Shown here one piece after another: positions 43,394 through 45,716 of a stretch of 45,716 nucleotides of DNA. Position numbers and translations under genes: made by a program. The stretch is from Streptomyces torulosus (GTDB lineage Bacteria; Actinomycetota; Actinomycetes; Streptomycetales; Streptomycetaceae): assembly GCF_001419765.1 (NCBI RefSeq), contig NZ_LIRK01000018.1:1-45716 (forward strand), given 5' to 3'. Position 1 is the first letter of the stretch; every line of letters begins with the position of its first letter. The notes under the pieces were generated by a model. The model ran no database searches. It was not told the DNA's origin and saw nothing but the letters and a program-made list of their open reading frames with translations.

Positions 43394-43840
43394 CTACGGA
43401 GCGTGACGGCCGGTGACGTCCGCGGCGGGGTCGTCGGGCAGGGCGATGCGGACGGTGATGCGCTTGCCGACCGGTTCGCGCCGCGCCTCGAAGCCGTGCG
43501 CGACGGCCATGACGATCTCCAGGCCGTGCTGCCCGACCCGGCCCGGGTCGGCGGCCCGGGCCACCGGGAGGACGGGATCGCTGTCCCACACGGCCACCTC
43601 GACCATCGCGCCGGAGACACGCAGCTCCATCAGCACCGGGCCGGGGGCGTATTTGCGCGCGTTGGTGACGAGTTCACTGACCACCAGCTGGGTCAGTTCC
43701 ATAGCGCGGGCGGACACCGGCACGCCGTGCTCGACCTGGACACGGGTGAGGAAGTCGGCAGCGCTGTGCCGCGCCTGGGCGATGCAGGACCCGTCGCCGT
43801 CCAGGGCGACGGTGTCCTGGATCGGAGCGACATCGGGCAT
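43394..43840 (-). CDS. Anti-sigma factor / serine kinase (HATPase_c)
   Basis: 148 residues from the ATG at 43840. It has the RsbW/SpoIIAB-like ATP-binding fold: N-box ELTQLVVSELVTNARKYAPG, VEVAVWDSDPVLPV and the lid/G-box GRVGQHGLEIVMAVAHGFEA. It would bind a sigma factor and phosphorylate its STAS antagonist. In-frame codons upstream reach 44047 without RsbW-like sequence. It is convergent in function but divergent in orientation from the STAS gene at 44053, and lies 118 bp upstream of the phosphatase gene in the same direction. Confidence 0.9.
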   Translation of the reverse strand: MPDVAPIQDTVALDGDGSCIAQARHSAADFLTRVQVEHGVPVSARAMELTQLVVSELVTNARKYAPGPVLMELRVSGAMVEVAVWDSDPVLPVARAADPGRVGQHGLEIVMAVAHGFEARREPVGKRITVRIALPDDPAADVTGRHAP

Positions 43841-44052
43841 CACACCGCCCTCGCCGTCAGGAACTGATTCCGCCGGGTCCACTTTGATCCCCCGTTCACC
43901 TGCCTGCGCGTACCCCGCACCATGACTCACATGCTCCCTGAGATCGACCCAGGCATTGAACACCTGTTCGCCGTACCATCGTGGCAGGGTGCCGAAGTAC
44001 ATCCTGTCGGAACCCGAGCAGCCACCCGCCAGAGCAGTCGAGGACACGAGCG

Positions 44053-44415
44053 GTGACAGACACCCATGGAGCAGCCCGTCCCGGCCGGCTGTCGATCGGT
44101 CTCACCTCCGTCGACGGCGTCCGGGTGGTGACGCTGCGCGGCGAGATCGACCATACGGTCAGGGAGCGGTTCACCGAAGCCCTGCTGCCCGACGGGGACG
44201 CGGGCGCGCGGACCGTGGTCGACCTCAGCGAGGTGACGTTCATGGACTCCAGCGGCGTCAACGTCCTCGTCGCCGCCCACCACGAGATGAGCGACGCGCA
44301 GGGCTGGCTGCGCATCGCCGGCGCCCGGGATCCGGTGCGGCGACTCCTGCACCTGGTCGCCCTGGACCAGGTCATCGCCTGTCACCCCACCGTCGAGGAG
44401 GCCCTCGCGGCCTGA
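44053..44415 (+). CDS. STAS-domain anti-anti-sigma factor
   Basis: 120 residues from the GTG at 44053. RLSIGLTSVDGVRVVTLRGE, then TVVDLSEVTFMDSSGVNVLV, is the SpoIIAA/RsbV fold with the phosphorylatable serine in MDSSG (Ser66/67). Unphosphorylated, it displaces a sigma factor from its anti-sigma kinase. It is divergently placed from the kinase gene (43394-43840) and completes a partner-switching set with the phosphatase and sigma factor nearby. Confidence 0.92.
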   Translation: MTDTHGAARPGRLSIGLTSVDGVRVVTLRGEIDHTVRERFTEALLPDGDAGARTVVDLSEVTFMDSSGVNVLVAAHHEMSDAQGWLRIAGARDPVRRLLHLVALDQVIACHPTVEEALAA

Positions 44416-44446
44416 GCCGCGGGCCGGGGCAGCGGGCGGCTCAGGC
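44410..44446 (+). terminator. Terminator hairpin at the STAS gene end
   Basis: GCCTGAGCCGC, 15-nt loop, GCGGCTCAGGC: a perfect 11-bp stem that includes the STAS stop codon. Confidence 0.75.
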
Positions 44447-44504
44447 GGCCGGGCGGCCGGCGAGCGCGCGTCGGGACGACGACGGTCTGCCCCACGGGGG
44501 TGTG

Positions 44505-44522
44505 CCCCTGGATGCCCAGGGG
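44505..44522 (-). terminator. Hairpin after the methyltransferase gene
   Basis: CCCCTGG, 4-nt loop, CCAGGGG: a 7-bp perfect stem starting 12 bp past the minus-strand methyltransferase stop. Confidence 0.5.
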
Positions 44523-44533
44523 AAAGGCGCTCG

Positions 44534-45394
44534 CTACCGCGAGCCTCCCCCGGGCCCCCGTCCGTTCTCCGACCCCCGGCCGTCCTCGGGCTTCCAGCCC
44601 CAGGCGGTCAGCATGCCGGCCGAGAGGGCGGCGCATTCCTCGGAGCCCAGGTAGCGGACCGCCTCGTCGACGGCCGTGTCGTCGACGAGGCCTGTGGCGA
44701 GCATCGCGGCTCTGCTCCGCTCCCACGTGTCCGCCCAGAAACGGCTGATGGGGCTGCCCGGAAGCAGGGGCGGCACATGGATCTCGGCGGCCACGGACCC
44801 GAGCCGCGCCGCCCGCAGCAGGTGCGGGTACGACGGCACCCAGGAGACATCGGTCCCGATGGTGGCCCGCAGCCCCTGCCACATCGCCCGCATCACCCGG
44901 CTGTACGGGGTGTCGGGCGTCCGGCCGCCGGTCAGGTCGACCGCGTCGCTGAGGACCAGCACGCCGCCGGGTTCGACGAGGTCGGCCAACGCCGTGATCA
45001 GGCGGTCGCGCTCGGGCAGATGCATCAGCACGAAGCGCGCGTGGACGAGCCGGAACCGGCCGGACACGAAGTCGGGGGCGGTGATGTCGGCTTCTCGCAC
45101 GTCGAGTCCCGGGACGGTACGGGCGCCGAGGAAACGGACGTCGCGGTCCACGGCGAGCACGCTCGTCACCCCGGCCTCCTCCAGGAGCCGCCGGGACACC
45201 GTGCCCGTGCCGGCGCCGACGTCCAGGCAGCGCCAGCCGGGGCCGACGCCGAGCGCCCGGAGCCGCGCCAGGGTGATGTCGTCGTAGGCCAGCGCGCCGA
45301 AATCGATGCGCTCGCCCTCGCCCGCCCGCCCCGGAGAGAAGACGGCCTCGCCGTAGCGGCCGGCGCCCGACGGGGGGTCGTCGATGGGTTCCAT
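44534..45394 (-). CDS. SAM-dependent methyltransferase (class I)
   Basis: 286 residues from the ATG at 45394. Motif I is LDVGAGTGTVSRRL (from residue 57), followed by a probable SAM-binding acid in VLAVDRD, VREADITAP, HARFVLMHLPERDRLI and LVEPGGVLVLSDAVDL. This is the Methyltransf_11/25 layout. The target cannot be predicted. It appears monocistronic, with hairpins separating it from the convergent STAS gene. Confidence 0.9.
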   Translation of the reverse strand: MEPIDDPPSGAGRYGEAVFSPGRAGEGERIDFGALAYDDITLARLRALGVGPGWRCLDVGAGTGTVSRRLLEEAGVTSVLAVDRDVRFLGARTVPGLDVREADITAPDFVSGRFRLVHARFVLMHLPERDRLITALADLVEPGGVLVLSDAVDLTGGRTPDTPYSRVMRAMWQGLRATIGTDVSWVPSYPHLLRAARLGSVAAEIHVPPLLPGSPISRFWADTWERSRAAMLATGLVDDTAVDEAVRYLGSEECAALSAGMLTAWGWKPEDGRGSENGRGPGGGSR

Positions 45395-45716
45395 GGTGCC
45401 GGGCCCCTTCGCACGGGAGGTGAGGACGTGCGGCCGCACCGAGGCCGCCGGTGCACCGATCCTCCCCGGACGGCGACGTGCACGGCCGAGGCGCGCCCGC
45501 GCCTGAGCCGATCGGACCTGGACGGTACCGACCCGCACAGCGCGGAAATCGTTTGTCCGGCGTGCGGGCCGGCGTCTAGTGCTGTGACCGGAAAGCTTCG
45601 CCGAAAACCCCGCGGCGTCAGGTGCGGTGCCTCGCAAGCCGCAGCATGACCAGCGTACCGGATGTACCCGCGTCATCCGACAACGCCGCGAGGTGCCGTG
45701 TCGGGCGTCGCGCGCC
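45395..45716. other. Right-edge region, no gene seen
   Basis: No credible coding frame or partial gene. It should contain the promoter of the methyltransferase gene, but I could not single one out. CTAGTGCTGTGACCGG at about 45577-45592 resembles sequences I associate with some Streptomyces IS ends, without further support. Confidence 0.35.

Noticed and set aside
45577..45592. CTAGTGCTGTGACCGG as an insertion-sequence end
   Set aside because: Only one end-like motif and no transposase nearby; left as a remark.
1..45716. CRISPR arrays, tRNA or rRNA genes
   Set aside because: No regularly spaced repeats and no cloverleaf or rRNA-like sequence noticed on either strand.

Overview
The base composition (very high GC with strong third-position G/C bias), GTG starts, rare TTA codons, gene families and IS types all point to a Streptomyces chromosome, probably an accessory or arm-proximal stretch. 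No RNA genes, CRISPR arrays or origins were seen. All assignments come from reading the sequence; no database search was possible.

Left part (1-14.3 kb). An orphan sensor histidine kinase (788-2062) is followed by an insertion-sequence graveyard (2.1-6.1 kb). It holds a decayed IS110, a truncated IS701, a MazF/PemK-like toxin, a second IS701 with several deletions and frameshifts, and a frameshifted IS1380. Next come a PIG-L deacetylase and a broken TetR gene. A compact TetR regulon follows: an intact TetR, a short-chain dehydrogenase and an alpha/beta hydrolase, with five copies of an AAACCGATCGGTTT operator. A truncated paralogue of a 4Fe-4S protein lies inside this locus. The intact 4Fe-4S protein, fused to an SCP2-like domain, sits at 12.2-13.5 kb with its ferredoxin-type reductase and an HxlR regulator. 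The HxlR gene and the Fe-S gene share a 17-bp operator-like motif.

Middle part (14.4-32.6 kb). This holds a VanW-family protein and a small protein of unknown function. An FtsX/MacB-type ABC exporter follows: two ATPases, one with an AbrB-like tail, and two very large permeases. Its divergent TetR gene has lost most of its helix-turn-helix. Then come a multidomain PAS-GAF-SpoIIE-HATPase phosphatase, a membrane protein, a secreted protein with an odd rare-codon repeat at its 5' end, a lipoprotein, a hotdog-fold protein and an ArsR regulator with a matching palindrome.

Right part (32.8-45.7 kb). A roadblock/LC7 gene is divergent from a complete lasso-peptide cluster of precursor, cyclase, RRE, leader peptidase and ABC exporter (33830-38420). 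The predicted 15-residue core LLGRSGNDRLILSKN belongs to the citrulassin type. In-frame TTA codons occur in the ArsR gene, the roadblock gene and the lasso cyclase, suggesting bldA (developmental) control of this neighbourhood. An APC-type transporter follows. The window ends with a stress-sigma partner-switching set (SigB/F-type sigma factor, SpoIIE phosphatase, anti-sigma kinase, STAS antagonist) and a SAM methyltransferase.
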